This document shows, piece by piece, positions 5,803 through 6,849 of a DNA stretch of 6,849 nucleotides. Where the stretch lies: the NCBI GenBank assembly GCA_026552835.1, contig JAPMTY010000101.1:1-6849 (forward strand), written 5' to 3'. The notes beneath the pieces were generated by a model that saw only the letters and a program-made list of their open reading frames with translations, made no database searches and was not told where the DNA came from. Origin of the DNA: Candidatus Methanoperedens sp. GTDB taxonomy: Archaea > Halobacteriota > Methanosarcinia > Methanosarcinales > Methanoperedenaceae. Each line of letters begins with the position of its first letter. Position 1 is the first letter of the stretch. The position numbers were made by a program, and so were the translations under genes.

Positions 5803-6654
5803 CTATTTGTCAATTGATACAAGAGTTACTTTAAATGTCAGGGTCTTCCCTGCAAGTTCCGGATTCTGGTCCATTATGATTGATGTCTCATTGAAACTGA
5901 ATTTCGTCTGGCCAAACATACCCGGTACTATTGTTTCAGGAATCGGATTATGCCTCAATGTTATATTCACGTTGTCCAGGCCAACGACCGTGCTGTTCCA
6001 TGGGGCGCCCGGCAACTGGACAATATCGTTCTGGCTCACATTTGCACTTATAGTTATGTTCTTGTTATCGATTTTTATAACGGTCTCATTCCATGGCGCT
6101 CCCTTCGACCAGATATTATCCCCAACTTTTAGTTTGTATGATAATGAAACATTAGAGGCAGTAATATTAAGGACTGTAAGGTTGATATTCGTATTGGGAA
6201 GTCCAACCGTTTCTCCTGCTTTATGTCCCGGACCGACGACTCTTTCAAACTGACTCACTGTGATCTCAATTTCTTTTGATATATTTGTTGTCTCAGGGAT
6301 TACCTGCACGATCGGAAATACATGAATCAACTCGGTTTTGGATAGTCCATATCCTTTTTCCGGCGGGATCGTTAAAGTCCTGGTCTCCCCCACTTTCATT
6401 CCGATCACACCTTCATCAAATCCTTTGATAACCCGTCCTTTTCCAACGGTAAATTTAAGTGGTTTGTACCCACCAGCGTGCGATAAATTACTTTCGTTTG
6501 CTACTTTCTCAATGGAAGTGTCAAAAACTTTCCCATTATCAAGACTCCCTATATAATCCACAGAAACATTGTCTCCCATTTTCACCTTTTTTTCACCAAT
6601 GCAGCCGCTGAATAATATAACGGCTATAAGTAAAAGAATCAAGATTTTTTTCAT
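5803..6654 (-). CDS. FKBP-type peptidyl-prolyl isomerase lipoprotein
   Basis: A 283-residue exported prolyl isomerase/chaperone. A lipoprotein signal peptide (basic MKK, hydrophobic 4-15, lipobox LFSGC with Cys18) anchors it outside the cytoplasmic membrane. The FKBP fold starts at about residue 24 and keeps the pocket residues: Y34, F44-D45, F68, V75-I76, F79 in place of the usual Trp, and Y102. The last strand, NPELAGKTLTFKV (264-276), comes only after a long insert (about 105-250), as in SlyD-type proteins with an insert-in-flap chaperone domain. That insert contains a duplicated motif, GAPWNETV at 185 and GAPWNSTV at 216. Twelve NxS/T sequons (N53, N56, N124, N158, N163, N168, N189, N199, N205, N220, N230, N255) fit a glycosylated surface protein. 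The ATG at 6654 is followed at once by the signal peptide; the ribosome site (AGGGTAGTGA) is weak. Transcribed alone. Confidence 0.9.
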   Translation of the reverse strand: MKKILILLLIAVILFSGCIGEKKVKMGDNVSVDYIGSLDNGKVFDTSIEKVANESNLSHAGGYKPLKFTVGKGRVIKGFDEGVIGMKVGETRTLTIPPEKGYGLSKTELIHVFPIVQVIPETTNISKEIEITVSQFERVVGPGHKAGETVGLPNTNINLTVLNITASNVSLSYKLKVGDNIWSKGAPWNETVIKIDNKNITISANVSQNDIVQLPGAPWNSTVVGLDNVNITLRHNPIPETIVPGMFGQTKFSFNETSIIMDQNPELAGKTLTFKVTLVSIDK

Positions 6655-6683
6655 TGTGTCACTACCCTAATTCAAGTGATGAT

Positions 6684-6693
6684 AACTATAAGT
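6684..6693 (-). promoter_or_regulatory. Possible TATA box of the FKBP gene
   Basis: ACTTATAGTT on the minus strand, about 30-39 bases before the ATG. It would place the transcription start near 6660 and leave a leader of only a few bases. That would agree with the weak ribosome site. Confidence 0.35.
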
Positions 6694-6723
6694 AATTTGT
6701 GTTATTAAGTGAGTGTAAAATCT

Positions 6724-6836
6724 TTTGGTGTTAGATTATTATAAATCGTAAAATACGCTATCATAAATCTGCGTTCATCGGCGTTTATCTGCGGTTTTTT
6801 ATTTTCAAAAATTTTATGATAGCCCACAACACCAAA
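6724..6836. repeat. Two-part inverted repeat enclosing a decameric element
   Basis: Outer arms TTTGGTGTT (6724-6732) and AACACCAAA (6828-6836), and inner arms GCTATCATAAA (6757-6767) and TTTATGATAGC (6813-6823), are perfect and nested. The left gap between the arms is 24 bases and the right gap is 4. The loop (6768-6812) holds the third decameric element followed by a T run. The arrangement resembles a miniature inverted-repeat element or a structured RNA. No transposase or clear target duplication is seen. Confidence 0.6.
6768..6796. repeat. Decameric TCTGCG-type interspersed element, copy 3
   Basis: Differs from copy 1 (91-119) at a single base (T to G in the second decamer) and has the same orientation, although it lies more than 6.6 kb away. 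It sits in the loop of the inverted repeat and is followed by a T run (6794-6800). It is about 110 bases upstream of the FKBP start and points away from that gene. Confidence 0.75.
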
Positions 6837-6849
6837 CTTTTTGACAGCC

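Noticed and set aside
5807..6253. A 148-codon plus-strand frame opposite the FKBP gene
   Set aside because: It is antisense to a gene with a clear signal peptide, FKBP motifs and terminal strand.

Overview
The window looks like euryarchaeal DNA, probably from a methanogen or a relative in the Methanosarcinales/Methanoperedens group. That placement is an inference from four things: AT-rich TATA-like boxes about 25-35 bases upstream of several starts, archaeal-style Shine-Dalgarno sites, a sequon-rich FKBP lipoprotein of a type typical of archaea, and a DUF420-like four-helix membrane protein. No rRNA, tRNA, CRISPR array or transposase gene is visible. Five protein genes are well supported, one small hypothetical gene is plausible, and both window ends carry repeat-derived intergenic DNA.

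Left part (1-3394). Bases 3-254 hold two 117-base direct repeats, 135 bases apart, with 6 mismatches. Each ends in a decameric (ATCTGCGTTY-like) motif. Then, on the minus strand, comes a complete type I restriction-modification R subunit (948 codons, TTG start) followed by an overlapping 84-codon gene of unknown function. No HsdM or HsdS gene lies in the window, so the R subunit is either an orphan or has partners beyond base 1 or elsewhere.

Middle part (3395-5725). A 270-base intergenic region contains a strong imperfect hairpin (3508-3568). It is followed on the plus strand by a DUF420-like membrane protein, a structured 230-base intergenic region, an FMN-binding flavin reductase-like protein, and, 34 bases later, a VIT1/CCC1-family metal transporter. 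The last two may form an iron reduction and transport unit. They look richer in G+C than the genes around them.

Right part (5726-6849). A hairpin with a T-tract on either side separates the transporter from a convergent minus-strand gene. That gene encodes a secreted FKBP-type prolyl isomerase lipoprotein, SlyD-like in layout, with an internally duplicated insert and 12 N-glycosylation sequons. Upstream of it, the right edge carries a third copy of the decameric element, placed in the loop of a two-part inverted repeat.

The best candidates for something undescribed are the repeat family with its frame-preserving 135-base period, the two structured intergenic elements, the R subunit coupled to a small unknown protein, and the flavin reductase/VIT pair.
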